Assembly: GCA_963703945.1 (NCBI GenBank)
Contig: CAVPGM010000010.1
Coordinates: forward strand, 147,237 to 211,236
Direction of reading: 5' to 3'
DNA length: 64,000 nt
From: JALORV01 sp963703945
GTDB taxonomy: Bacteria; Pseudomonadota; Gammaproteobacteria; Burkholderiales; Burkholderiaceae_F
The position numbers were made by a program, and so were the translations under genes. The notes under the pieces were generated by a model. It had not been told where the DNA came from. It made no database searches and worked only from the letters and a program-made list of their open reading frames with translations. Positions 51,372 through 59,804 of this stretch are shown here, piece by piece (positions within the stretch are counted from its first letter, which is position 1; the number at the start of each line of letters is the position of its first letter).

Positions 51372-52709
51372 ATGAGCGTCACCGTCCGCTTCGCGCCGAG
51401 CCCGACGGGCCGGATTCATGCCGGCAATATCCGCACCGCCATGTTCAATCATCTGTTCGCGCGGCGGGCGGGGGGCCGGCTGATCTTCCGCCTCGACGAC
51501 ACGGACAGGGAACGCTCGACGGAGGAATTCGCGCGCGGCATCGAGGAGGATCTGCACTGGCTCGGCGTCGACTGGGCGGACAAGGTGCGCCAGTCGGACC
51601 GGTTCGACCGCTACGCCGAGGCGGTCGAGAAGCTGAAAGCGAGCGGGCGGCTTTATCCCGCTTACGAGACGCCGGAGGAACTCGAACTCAAGCGCAAGCG
51701 CCAGCTCGCCCGCGGCAAGCCGCCGGTCTATGACCGCGCCGCGTTGCAGCTCACCGCGGCGGACCGGGCGCGGCTCGAAGCCGAAGGACGCAAGCCGCAT
51801 TGGCGGTTCAAGCTCGAGCAGCGCGACGTGGTGTGGGACGACCTCGTGCGCGGGCGGCAGCATGTCGATGCCGTTTCCCTGTCAGACCCGGTGCTGGTCC
51901 GCGCCGACGGGACATATCTCTATACGATGCCGAGCGTCGTCGACGACATCGATCTCGGAATAACCCATGTGATTCGCGGCGAGGATCACGTGACGAACAC
52001 CGCGCCGCAGATCCAGCTGTTCGAAGCGCTGGGTGCCGAGCCTCCCGCCTTCGGTCATCACAATCTCCTGGTCGGCGCCGACGGCCAGGCGCTGTCCAAG
52101 CGCGACCGCACGCTCTCCATCGCCGCCTTGCGCGAGGAGGGGATCGAGGCGCTGGCGGTGGCATGCTATTCGGCGCTGATCGGCACCTCCGATCCGGTCG
52201 CGCCGCATGCCAATCTCGACGAGCTGGCGCGGGCTTTCGACTTCGCCAAGCTGTCGCGCGCGCCGGCTCGGTTCGATCCGCACGAGCTGCGCCTCCTGAA
52301 TGCGAAGCTTCTGCACATGCTTCCCTTCAGCGCCGTGGCGGAGCGGCTTGCGGCCATGGGCGTTGGCGGCGGGGAAGAGTTCTGGGAGGCGGTACGCGGC
52401 AATCTCGCCGTGCTCGGCGAGGCAAAGCATTGGTGGCGCGTGGTCGAAGGACCGATCGAGCCGGTGATCGAGAACCGCGATCTCTGTCGCGCCGCGTCAG
52501 GCCTGCTTCCTCCCGAGCCTTGGGACGAGGAGACTTGGCCGGCATGGTCTTCGGCCGTCAAGCAGGCGACCGGCGCCAAGGGCAAGGCTCTGTTCGCGCC
52601 GCTCCGTCTCGCGCTCACGGCGCGCGAGCATGGACCCGAGCTCAAATTGCTGCTGCCATTGATCGGCCGCGCACGCGCTCAGGCGCGGCTCGAAGGCAAG
52701 ACCGCTTAA
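51372..52709 (+). CDS. gltX: Glutamate-tRNA ligase
   Basis: Charges tRNA-Glu with glutamate. The HIGH-type motif appears as FAPSPTGRIHAGNIRTAMFN and the KMSKS-type motif as GQALSKRDRTLSIAALREEG. Other family blocks: LIFRLDDTDRERSTEEFARG, YTMPSVVDDIDLGITHVIRG and NTAPQIQLFEALGAEPPAFG. 445 residues. The sequence is of the kind seen as a second GltX in many alphaproteobacteria, some of which charge tRNA-Gln for later amidation; which role applies cannot be seen here. Co-transcription with nadE is likely because only 2 bases separate them. Confidence 0.93.
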   Translation: MSVTVRFAPSPTGRIHAGNIRTAMFNHLFARRAGGRLIFRLDDTDRERSTEEFARGIEEDLHWLGVDWADKVRQSDRFDRYAEAVEKLKASGRLYPAYETPEELELKRKRQLARGKPPVYDRAALQLTAADRARLEAEGRKPHWRFKLEQRDVVWDDLVRGRQHVDAVSLSDPVLVRADGTYLYTMPSVVDDIDLGITHVIRGEDHVTNTAPQIQLFEALGAEPPAFGHHNLLVGADGQALSKRDRTLSIAALREEGIEALAVACYSALIGTSDPVAPHANLDELARAFDFAKLSRAPARFDPHELRLLNAKLLHMLPFSAVAERLAAMGVGGGEEFWEAVRGNLAVLGEAKHWWRVVEGPIEPVIENRDLCRAASGLLPPEPWDEETWPAWSSAVKQATGAKGKALFAPLRLALTAREHGPELKLLLPLIGRARAQARLEGKTA

Positions 52710-52716
52710 GCTGAAA

Positions 52717-53991
52717 TTATTGCGCGGGTGGGGCGACCGGCGGCTTGGCCGTCTTCTTGATGACGGTCGATTGCCCCTGCTGCGGCGGTGGCGCCGCCGA
52801 GGCTGAAGCGGGAGGCGCGGCTGGAGGCGGTGCCGCGGCCATCGCGGGGGCGGGCGGCTTCTGCGCGGCGGGCACGGCCGCAGGTGGAGCGGCGGCCGCC
52901 GGCGGGTTGCTGCCGGTCACGTCGAGATCGAGGCTGGGCTGGGCGCCGGTCGCGCCGGCAGGCGCTGCGGCCTGAGCCGCGGGAGGCGGCGTGGGCGCTT
53001 TCGCGGTAGCTTTGCCTTTCACCGGTTTCGCCGTGGCGTCGGCCTCGGCGCGCTTATTGGCGGCTTCGATCTCGGTCGGATTGTACTCCGCCTGCTTGCA
53101 CGAGCAGCCCTTCACATATTCCTTGCGGTAACGCAGGGCGACGGGGAGGTCCATATAGGCCGAGCCGTTCAGCGACACGGCCTGCTCGATTTCTTGCCCA
53201 GGGTTGCGATACACATAGAGCTCGGCCGGCGCCGCGCAGTTCGACTGGCAGGATTGCTGATCCTCCCCGAGCATGCTGCCGTAAGCCGAATAATGGATTG
53301 GATAGAAGAAGCCGTCGCACAGCCTCACGCAGACCGAGCGATACCGCCCGTTCGGGTCGATGCTGCGATAGATGGGCGTCTGCTGAACGTCCTCTTGTTG
53401 ATCGTCTTGGCCGCCGCCGAAGAAATCGAACAGGCCGCCGCCGCGGCGCTTCGGCGCAACCGGCTGGCCGCCGCAGCCGCTGCGGGCGAGCGCATCCTGC
53501 AGCTCCGCCATCCGCCGCCGGTTGCCGCCGCCTCCGGTGAGCGCTTGACGCTGCTGCTGGAGCTGGGTGAGCTGACGGCGCGCGTCCTCGACGCGGTCGT
53601 TCATGTTGAGGCATTTCGGGCTGCGCACGAGGCCTCGGCCGAAGATGAAGAAGCTCTCGAAGCAGCGGGCATCTTCCATCGCCGCTTGTGTCCCTTGGAA
53701 CACGCGGTCGGCCTGAGCGATCTGTTGATCGATGCGCGCCACGTCGTCGCGATTGGCGCCGCCGCCGCTCGCCGAGGCGAGGTCCTGCTGGAGCTGCATG
53801 CAGCGAATGTCGCGGTCGCTCAGGCCTTGCGCCAGGGCAAGACCGGCGCCGCCGATCAGCCCCGCGCCGCAGAGCGCGAGCAGGGCAAAACGCAGGCTCA
53901 CGCTCGGCCTTACGGACGACGCAACGACCCGCCAAAAATCACGGTAGACGCTCACGATTGGGTCCCATCCCCGAGGAGCCACCCGACGCAT
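52717..53991 (-). CDS. DUF2865 domain exported protein
   Basis: 424 residues. A basic N-terminus and hydrophobic helix (LRFALLALCGAGLIGGAGLA) form a signal peptide or anchor. A helical region (QLQQDLASASGGGANRDDVA, DRVEDARRQLTQLQQQRQAL) is followed by the conserved domain TPIYRSIDPNGRYRSVCVRL, CDGFFYPIHYSAYGSMLGED, QQSCQSNCAAPAELYVYRNP. It ends in a long Pro/Ala-rich tail. DUF2865 is, to my knowledge, confined to Hyphomicrobiales-type alphaproteobacteria, which helps place the right half. Function unknown. It converges on gltX with 7 bases between stops. Confidence 0.85.
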   Translation of the reverse strand: MRRVAPRGWDPIVSVYRDFWRVVASSVRPSVSLRFALLALCGAGLIGGAGLALAQGLSDRDIRCMQLQQDLASASGGGANRDDVARIDQQIAQADRVFQGTQAAMEDARCFESFFIFGRGLVRSPKCLNMNDRVEDARRQLTQLQQQRQALTGGGGNRRRMAELQDALARSGCGGQPVAPKRRGGGLFDFFGGGQDDQQEDVQQTPIYRSIDPNGRYRSVCVRLCDGFFYPIHYSAYGSMLGEDQQSCQSNCAAPAELYVYRNPGQEIEQAVSLNGSAYMDLPVALRYRKEYVKGCSCKQAEYNPTEIEAANKRAEADATAKPVKGKATAKAPTPPPAAQAAAPAGATGAQPSLDLDVTGSNPPAAAAPPAAVPAAQKPPAPAMAAAPPPAAPPASASAAPPPQQGQSTVIKKTAKPPVAPPAQ

Positions 53992-54041
53992 TATGCGCGC
54001 CTAGATTCCGGGGTCAATGCGGCATGAATAAGATGGCTTGC

Positions 54042-54070
54042 TTGACGCTACAAGCAATTCCCGCCATAAG
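54042..54070 (+). promoter_or_regulatory. Possible sigma-70-type promoter for cysS
   Basis: TTGACG at 54042-54047 and CATAAG at 54065-54070 are separated by 17 bases, close to the consensus TTGACA-17-TATAAT. They lie about 160 bases before the cysS GTG start in a gap with no gene. Confidence 0.4.
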
Positions 54071-54227
54071 CGTCTCAAGATGATGCAAAAGCAACCCATC
54101 CTTATGATTTTCTGCGGCATCATTCCGGGCTAGCAAACAACGCTCGCCCGGTCGTTCTCCCTTTATCTCAATTCAAGAGTTACGCGAACCGAAGGGCGGG
54201 CCTCACGCCGAAGAGGCTTGGTCTGTC

Positions 54228-55622
54228 GTGCTTAAACTTTACAACACGCTCACCCGCAAGAAGGAAGACTTCCGGCCGCTCGATGCCGGCAACGTCCGCA
54301 TGTATGTCTGCGGGCCGACGGTCTACGACTTCGCGCATATCGGCAATGCCAGGCCGGTGATCGTGTTCGACGTGCTGTACCGCCTGTTGCGCCACCTCTA
54401 CGGGCCTGAGCACGTCACCTATGTCCGCAACATCACCGACGTCGACGACAAGATCAACGCGCGCGCGGCGCAAGACTATCCCGAGCTGCCGCTGAACCAG
54501 GCGATCCGCCGCGTGACGGAGAAGACCGAGGCGCAGTTCCACGCCGACATGACGGCGCTCGGCGCGCTCGATCCGACCGTCGAGCCGCGGGCGACCGAGC
54601 ATATCGTTGAGATGAAGGCGATGATCGAGCGGCTGGTCGAGAATGGCTGCGCCTATGTGGCCGAGGACCATGTGCTGTTCCATGTCGCGGCGATGGCCGA
54701 TTACGGCAAGCTCTCTGGCCGCTCGCTCGACGAGATGATCGCCGGCGCGCGCGTCGAGGTGGCGCCGTTCAAGCAAGACCCGATGGATTTCGTGCTGTGG
54801 AAGCCGTCGAAGCCGGGCGAGCCGTCATGGCCGTCGCCGTGCGGCATCGCGGCGCCGGGGCGGCCGGGCTGGCATATCGAATGCTCGGCGATGGCGGCGG
54901 CGCATCTCGGCCAGACCTTCGACATCCATGGCGGCGGCATCGATCTCGTCTTCCCGCATCATGAGAACGAGATCGCGCAATCGCGCTGCGCCAACCGCAC
55001 GCCGATCATGGCGCAGGTCTGGATGCATAACGGCTTCCTCCAGGTCGAGGGAGAGAAGATGGCGAAGTCGGCCGGCAACTTCGTCACCGTGCATGAGTTG
55101 CTGGAAGGCTGGCAGGGTTATGCGTGGCCCGGCGAGGCGCTTCGCTTCAACATGCTGCGCACGCAGTATCGCCAGCCGCTGGACTGGACCTTGGTCGGTC
55201 TCGACGAGGCGCATAAGACGCTGTGGGAATGGTATGGCGATCTCGAAGGCAAGGAGCCCGCAACCGGCGTTCCGGGGCCGGTGCTCGATGCGCTCACGGA
55301 CGACCTCAACACGCCCAAGGCGATCACCGAGCTGCACAGGCTGCATAGCGCCGGTCATTGGGGTGGCTTGCGCGCGGCGCTCGGCTTCCTCGGCTTCTCG
55401 GGCGAGCGGTCGAAGATCGAGCGTGTGCGCGCAAAGACGACAACGGCGGCAAAGGCCGATGTTGACGCCTTGATCGGGGCGCGCAACGCCGCGCGCGCGG
55501 CGAAGAATTTCAAGGAGGCAGACCGCATCCGCGGCGAGCTCGAAGCCATGGGCATCATCCTGAAAGACGCCAAGGACCCCAAGACCGGCGAGCTCACCAC
55601 CACCTGGGAGGTCGCCCGATGA
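54228..55622 (+). CDS. cysS: Cysteine-tRNA ligase
   Basis: Charges tRNA-Cys. Start is GTG (LKLYNTLTRKKEDFRPLD). Motifs: MYVCGPTVYDFAHIGNARPV (zinc-ligand Cys and HIGN), WHIECSAMAAAHLGQTFDIH (zinc ligand), GGIDLVFPHHENEIAQS (zinc and substrate His), and KMAKSAGNF as KMSKS equivalent. 464 residues, the family length. The C-terminal part ARAAKNFKEADRIRGELEAM is the normal anticodon-binding helix region. Followed by a palindrome-rich gap and a small membrane gene. Identity is secure. Confidence 0.97.
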   Translation: MLKLYNTLTRKKEDFRPLDAGNVRMYVCGPTVYDFAHIGNARPVIVFDVLYRLLRHLYGPEHVTYVRNITDVDDKINARAAQDYPELPLNQAIRRVTEKTEAQFHADMTALGALDPTVEPRATEHIVEMKAMIERLVENGCAYVAEDHVLFHVAAMADYGKLSGRSLDEMIAGARVEVAPFKQDPMDFVLWKPSKPGEPSWPSPCGIAAPGRPGWHIECSAMAAAHLGQTFDIHGGGIDLVFPHHENEIAQSRCANRTPIMAQVWMHNGFLQVEGEKMAKSAGNFVTVHELLEGWQGYAWPGEALRFNMLRTQYRQPLDWTLVGLDEAHKTLWEWYGDLEGKEPATGVPGPVLDALTDDLNTPKAITELHRLHSAGHWGGLRAALGFLGFSGERSKIERVRAKTTTAAKADVDALIGARNAARAAKNFKEADRIRGELEAMGIILKDAKDPKTGELTTTWEVAR

Positions 55623-55639
55623 GTTTATGTTTGAACCCC

Positions 55640-55826
55640 CCTCCCTATCCCTCCCCCGCAAGGGGGAGGGGACCTCGTGGCGATCAGCGAGTTCCCTTTC
55701 ACCTCCCCCCGTGCGGGGAGGTCTGCGATGTCGCCATGCTTGGCGACGTCGCAGGGAGGGGGGTGACACTGAACCATTTCAGGTCACCAACACTGAGGAC
55801 TGCGAAGCCACTTTCTCCCAAAAGGG
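55640..55826. repeat. Cluster of C/G-rich palindromes between cysS and a small gene
   Basis: A perfect hairpin of nine-base arms (CCCTCCCCC and GGGGGAGGG around GCAA) spans 55649-55670. Others follow: CCTCCCC...GGGGAGG near 55711, a 12-base near-perfect pair (TGCGATGTCGCC/GGCGACGTCGCA) near 55726-55755, and CTCCC-AAAA-GGGGAGAG near 55815. I recall such runs of CCCTCCC...GGGAGGG palindromes as dispersed intergenic repeats in rhizobial genomes. Confidence 0.6.
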
Positions 55827-55849
55827 GAGAGGGGAACAGGAGCGCACCG

Positions 55850-55972
55850 ATGAAACCGTTGCTCGGCGACTTGCCGTTCAGGAACTCGCGGCGCGTTTAT
55901 CTGGCGATCAAGCTCGCGGTGCTCGCGCTCGCCGTGCTGCTGGCGCTGCATTTCCTGTGGGGCGTGGTGTAG
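55850..55972 (+). CDS. Small membrane protein
   Basis: 40 residues: MKPLLGDLPFRNSRRVYLAI followed by one transmembrane helix (KLAVLALAVLLALHFLWGVV). AGGAG lies 8 bases before the ATG. The gene sits 8 bases before the citramalate synthase start, so it may be the first gene of that operon. No function known. The same frame open upstream to 55619 runs through the palindromes and is not coding. Confidence 0.55.
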   Translation: MKPLLGDLPFRNSRRVYLAIKLAVLALAVLLALHFLWGVV

Positions 55973-55980
55973 AGGTAGGC

Positions 55981-57583
55981 ATGACCCGCGAACGCATCTC
56001 GCTCTACGACACGACGCTCCGCGACGGCGCGCAGACCCATGGCGTCGACTTCTCGGTCGAGGACAAATGGCTGATCGCGCAGCAGCTCGACGCGCTCGGC
56101 ATCGACTATATCGAGGGCGGCTATCCCGGCGCGAACCCGACCGATACGCGGCTGTTCGCCGAGGCGAAACCGCTTCGTCACGCCAAGCTCACCGCCTTCG
56201 GCATGACCAAGCGGCCCGGCCGTTCGATCGCCAACGATCCGGGCTTCCAGGCGCTGCTCGACGCCAAGACGAGCGCCATCTGCCTCGTCGCCAAGACTTG
56301 GGACTTCCACGTCGATGTCGCGCTCGGCATCAGCCTCGATGAAAATCTCGCCGGCATCGAGGACTCGACGAAAGCGGTCGTTGCGAGCGGGCCGCGAGGC
56401 GCTGATCGATTGCGAGCATTTCTTCGACGGCTACAAGGCCAATCCCGATTACGCGCTGGCTTGCGCCAAGGCGGCTTATCAGGCCGGTGCGCGCTGGGTC
56501 GTGCTGTGCGACACCAATGGCGGCACGCTGCCTGAGGAGATCGAGAGGATCGTCACCGAGGTGGTCAAGGTCATCCCCGGCGATCGTCTCGGCATCCATG
56601 TGCATAACGACACCGACAACGGCGTGGCCAACTCGCTCGCCGCGGTGCGCGCCGGCGCGCGGCAGATCCAGGGCACGTTGAACGGGCTCGGCGAGCGCTG
56701 CGGCAACGCCAATCTCACCTCGATCATCCCGACGCTGATGCTGAAATCGGACTATGCCGAGCGCTTCGAGACATCCGTCACGCCGGAGAAGCTGAGGACG
56801 CTGACCCACGCCTCGCGCATTCTCGACGAGATGCTGAACCGCGCGCCCAACCGGCATGCGCCTTATGTCGGCGAGTTGGCCTTCGCGCATAAAGGCGGCA
56901 TCCATGTCTCGGCGGTGCAGAAGGACCCGCGCACCTACGAGCACGTGCCACCCGAGGCCGTCGGCAACCGGCGCAAGCTCTTGGTCTCGGACCAGGCCGG
57001 CCGCTCCAACATCCTTGCCGAGCTCGAGCGCATCGGCATCGTCACGCCGAAGGACGATCCGCGCATCGTCCGCCTGCTCGACGAGGTGAAGCAGCGCGAG
57101 GCGCAGGGCTATGCCTATGAGGCGGCCGACGCCTCCTTCGAGCTGCTCGCCCGCCGCATGCTCGGCAACGTGCCGCAATTCTTCGACGTGGATGCCTTCC
57201 GCGTCACCGTCGAGCGGCGCCACAACGCCGTCGGCGATCTCGTCACCGTGTCGGAAGCGACCGTCAAGGTGCGCATCGACGGCGAGAGCGTGCTCTCGGC
57301 CGGCGAGGGGAACGGCCCGGTCAACGCGCTGGATAATGCCCTGCGCAAGGATCTCGGCCGCTACCAGGGCTTCATCGACGATCTCGAGCTGGTCGATTAC
57401 AAGGTGCGTATCCTCACGGGCGGCACCGACGCCGTCACGCGCGTCTTGATCGAGAGCCGCGACGGGGCAGGGAACCGCTGGTTCACGGTCGGCGTCTCGC
57501 CGAATATCGTCGATGCCTCGTTCGAGGCGCTGCTCGACTCGATCAACTACAAGCTGATCCGCGACGGCGCCCCCGCGCCCTAG
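55981..57583 (+). CDS. cimA: (R)-citramalate synthase (frameshifted in this sequence)
   Basis: Condenses pyruvate and acetyl-CoA to citramalate, an alternative entry to isoleucine synthesis. The TIM-barrel domain begins MTRERISLYDTTLRDGAQTH (D-T-T-L-R-D-G metal and substrate motif) and includes GIDYIEGGYPGANPTDTRLF and LGIHVHNDTDNGVANSLAAV (H-x-H metal ligands). NGLGERCGNANLTSIIPTLM and YVGELAFAHKGGIHVSAVQK follow. The C-terminal LeuA regulatory domain follows (VDYKVRILTGGTDAVTRVLI). A single extra C near 56393 breaks the frame between VVASG and REALIDCEHFFDGYKAN. About 534 residues after correction. Confidence 0.93.
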
Positions 57584-57693
57584 CCGGCCTGGCCTCGGCG
57601 AGGATATGCTCGCAGCCATTCCGCGTTAGGTTGCCGCGTTCAATTTCCGCTATAAGAATTGCGGCCACGAAAGTTCGGGGAGCCGTGGATCGC

Positions 57694-58446
57694 ATGATGC
57701 GGGGCGTTGCCGTCGCTTTACTGCTGCTTTTCTGGACCGCGCCCGCATTTCCGCAGGCCGGACCGCACGCCAATGTCGAGGTGACCGACAGCGACAGTGG
57801 CGGCGGCCACGCGCTGGACTCCGGCGAGATCCCGCCCGAGCAGGGTACCGACGAAGCCGAGACCGGAGGCGACGCCTGCGCGGGCGCGACAGGGCTCGGC
57901 GGCTATGCTTGCCGCGCCGGCGCGTTCTTCTTCGGCTCGGTCGAGCGTACCGTCGTCACCTTCATGGCGCTGCTCGCGCTGTCGACGCTGTTGCTCTGGT
58001 TCAATACGCGCCGCGCGGTCACTGCGGCGAGGATCGCGGCTGAGCACATCCCCGCGGTCGAGCGCGCTTATGTGTTCGGCGGGCCGACCGACCTCTTCCT
58101 GTTGCACGACCAGGCAAGCGTTCGGCTCGCCATGCAGAATTACGGAAGGACGCCGGCGGTGATCAAGGAATGGCTGGTCGAGTTCGTGGCGCAGGAGCCG
58201 CGGGGAAAAAGCCCCGCCTATGAGGCCTCGAAGCGGACCGTCGCCAACGAGATCCTGGAGCCCGACAAGCTGTTCACGCCGGCTGCCGTGTTCCGCTCGG
58301 AGATCGCGGCGCCGTTCTTCATCGTCGGCTATATCGCCTATGAGGACGTGTTCCGACAGTCGCACACGACACGGTTCTGCGTCGGCGTCGCGCGCGACGG
58401 CAAGGCGGCCTATGCCGGGCATCCGGCGTGGAACGGCTACGATTGA
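57694..58446 (+). CDS. Exported/membrane protein of unknown function
   Basis: Starts MMRGVAVALLLLFWTAPAFP, a signal peptide, then an acidic linker (NVEVTDSDSGGG, GTDEAETGG), one transmembrane helix (TVVTFMALLALSTLLLWFNT) and a soluble domain. The domain reads AAEHIPAVERAYVFGGPTDL, LAMQNYGRTPAVIKEWLVEF and FFIVGYIAYEDVFRQSHTTR with FCVGVARDGKAAYAGH. About 250 residues. The soluble domain resembles uncharacterised membrane proteins of rhizobia with an N-Y-G-R/K-T-P-A pattern. Function unknown. It converges with the LOG-family gene. Confidence 0.65.
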   Translation: MMRGVAVALLLLFWTAPAFPQAGPHANVEVTDSDSGGGHALDSGEIPPEQGTDEAETGGDACAGATGLGGYACRAGAFFFGSVERTVVTFMALLALSTLLLWFNTRRAVTAARIAAEHIPAVERAYVFGGPTDLFLLHDQASVRLAMQNYGRTPAVIKEWLVEFVAQEPRGKSPAYEASKRTVANEILEPDKLFTPAAVFRSEIAAPFFIVGYIAYEDVFRQSHTTRFCVGVARDGKAAYAGHPAWNGYD

Positions 58447-58462
58447 TCGCGAGCAGCCGGCA

Positions 58463-59089
58463 TTAGAATTTCGCCGAGACTTCGGCTTCGGCTTGCTCGT
58501 CGCTCGTCGCGGGGAAGGGGCCGAGCGCTCTCTCGATCGCGGGAATGATCTTCTCGACGCGGTCGACCACCGTCATGTTCAGCTCGAGCCCGGGGCGGAT
58601 GAAGGCTTCGCCGCCCATCCTATCGAACAGCGCGAGCAGCGGGTTCCAGAAGCCCTCGATATTGGCGAGCACGATCGGCTTGGCGTGTCGGCCGAGTTGC
58701 GACCAGGTGAGCTGCTCGACAAACTCTTCAAGCGTGCCGAGGCCGCCGGGAAGCGCCACGAAGGCATCCGACTTGACGAACATCAGTTGCTTCCGCTGAT
58801 GCATGTCGTCGACGACGATCAGCTCCTGCGCCTGGATCAGCATGTGCTCCCGCTCGCTCAAGAAGCCGGGAATGATGCCGGTGACGTGGCCGCCATGGTT
58901 GAGCACCGCGCGGGCGGTCTCGCCCATCAGCCCGAGGCTGCCGCCGCCATAGACGAGGCCGATGCGGGATTTGGCCAGGATGCCGCCAAAGGCGCGGGCG
59001 GCTTCCACATAGGCCGGATTTTTGCCCGGTCCGGAGCCGCAATAGACGCAGATGCTTTGCAGGGCGGAGGTGGATTGAGTGTCGTTCAT
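58463..59089 (-). CDS. LOG family protein (TIGR00730 type)
   Basis: Cytokinin riboside 5'-monophosphate phosphoribohydrolase-like protein. Start MNDTQSTSALQSICVYCGSG at 59089. The nucleotide-binding glycines are in IGLVYGGGSLGLMGETARAV and the catalytic signature is FVALPGGLGTLEEFVEQL (P-G-G-x-G-T-x-x-E). 208 residues. In bacteria these enzymes hydrolyse AMP-type nucleotides; a cytokinin role would need a plant-associated organism and is not shown. Single gene facing left. Confidence 0.9.
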   Translation of the reverse strand: MNDTQSTSALQSICVYCGSGPGKNPAYVEAARAFGGILAKSRIGLVYGGGSLGLMGETARAVLNHGGHVTGIIPGFLSEREHMLIQAQELIVVDDMHQRKQLMFVKSDAFVALPGGLGTLEEFVEQLTWSQLGRHAKPIVLANIEGFWNPLLALFDRMGGEAFIRPGLELNMTVVDRVEKIIPAIERALGPFPATSDEQAEAEVSAKF

Positions 59090-59267
59090 GGGCTCATCTG
59101 CCACCTGGCTCCGGCGCCCGTCAAGAAAAGCGCCCGGGCCTCTCAATCGGCTGGCGGGGAATCACCCAATCCGCTAGGTTCCCTGCAAAATCCGGCGCGG
59201 TTTGACGTTTTTTTGCCTTGGGTGCCGGGTAAAAGATGAAGTCGAGTTAGGGCGAAGGAAACGCATA

Positions 59268-59768
59268 ATGTTCTTCAGTCGATATGGTTGCATCCTGAGC
59301 GCGATTGCGACGATGGCCGCGGTTTCCCTCTGGGCGAATACTGCGCAGACCACCGAGTCCGATCCGGTAGACCAGGGCGTGCCCGGGCAACCGCAGCCGA
59401 ATACCGACGTCGAGCAGCCGAGCGATGTGCATCCGCCGAAGTCGCCGCTCAGGCTGAGCACGATCGACTACCAGGATGCCGGCGATAAGCCCGGCAAGTT
59501 GACGGTTGCCGGAATCGCCCTACCGGGCAAGGAACTGTCTCTGTTCCTGGACGATCAGTCGTTCGCGCAGGCGCTACCGGACAGTTCCGGCAATTGGAGC
59601 GTCGAAAGCGAGGTGAAGTTGGGCGACGGCCGGCACACCCTACGCGCCGACCAATACGACACTGATACGAACATGCTGGCGGCCCGCGCGATGGTCACCT
59701 TCGAGCAGGCCAAGCAGCCCCCGCAGGACGCCGCGCCGGCGGAACCTCCCAAGGCGGGCACGCCTTAA
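59268..59768 (+). CDS. Exported protein with one Ig-like repeat domain
   Basis: 166 residues: signal peptide MFFSRYGCILSAIATMAAVS, Pro-rich linker, then one beta-sandwich-like repeat: IDYQDAGDKPGKLTVAGIAL, PGKELSLFLDDQSFAQALPD, SSGNWSVESEVKLGDGRHTL, RADQYD. The same pattern appears twice in the next gene, 36 bases downstream. Such repeats (G-x-A-x-P-G...V.A...D.x.G.W....L..G.H.L) are bacterial Ig-like domains used for surface or peptidoglycan-associated contacts. GAAGGAAACGC precedes the ATG. Confidence 0.7.
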   Translation: MFFSRYGCILSAIATMAAVSLWANTAQTTESDPVDQGVPGQPQPNTDVEQPSDVHPPKSPLRLSTIDYQDAGDKPGKLTVAGIALPGKELSLFLDDQSFAQALPDSSGNWSVESEVKLGDGRHTLRADQYDTDTNMLAARAMVTFEQAKQPPQDAAPAEPPKAGTP

Positions 59769-59804
59769 GCTGGTGGACGCCAAAGCGTCCGCCGAGGACA
59801 ATTG

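Noticed and set aside
55619..55849. Upstream extension of the 40-residue membrane protein
   Set aside because: The open frame runs through the palindromic repeats and lacks a ribosome-binding site; the ATG at 55850 has one.
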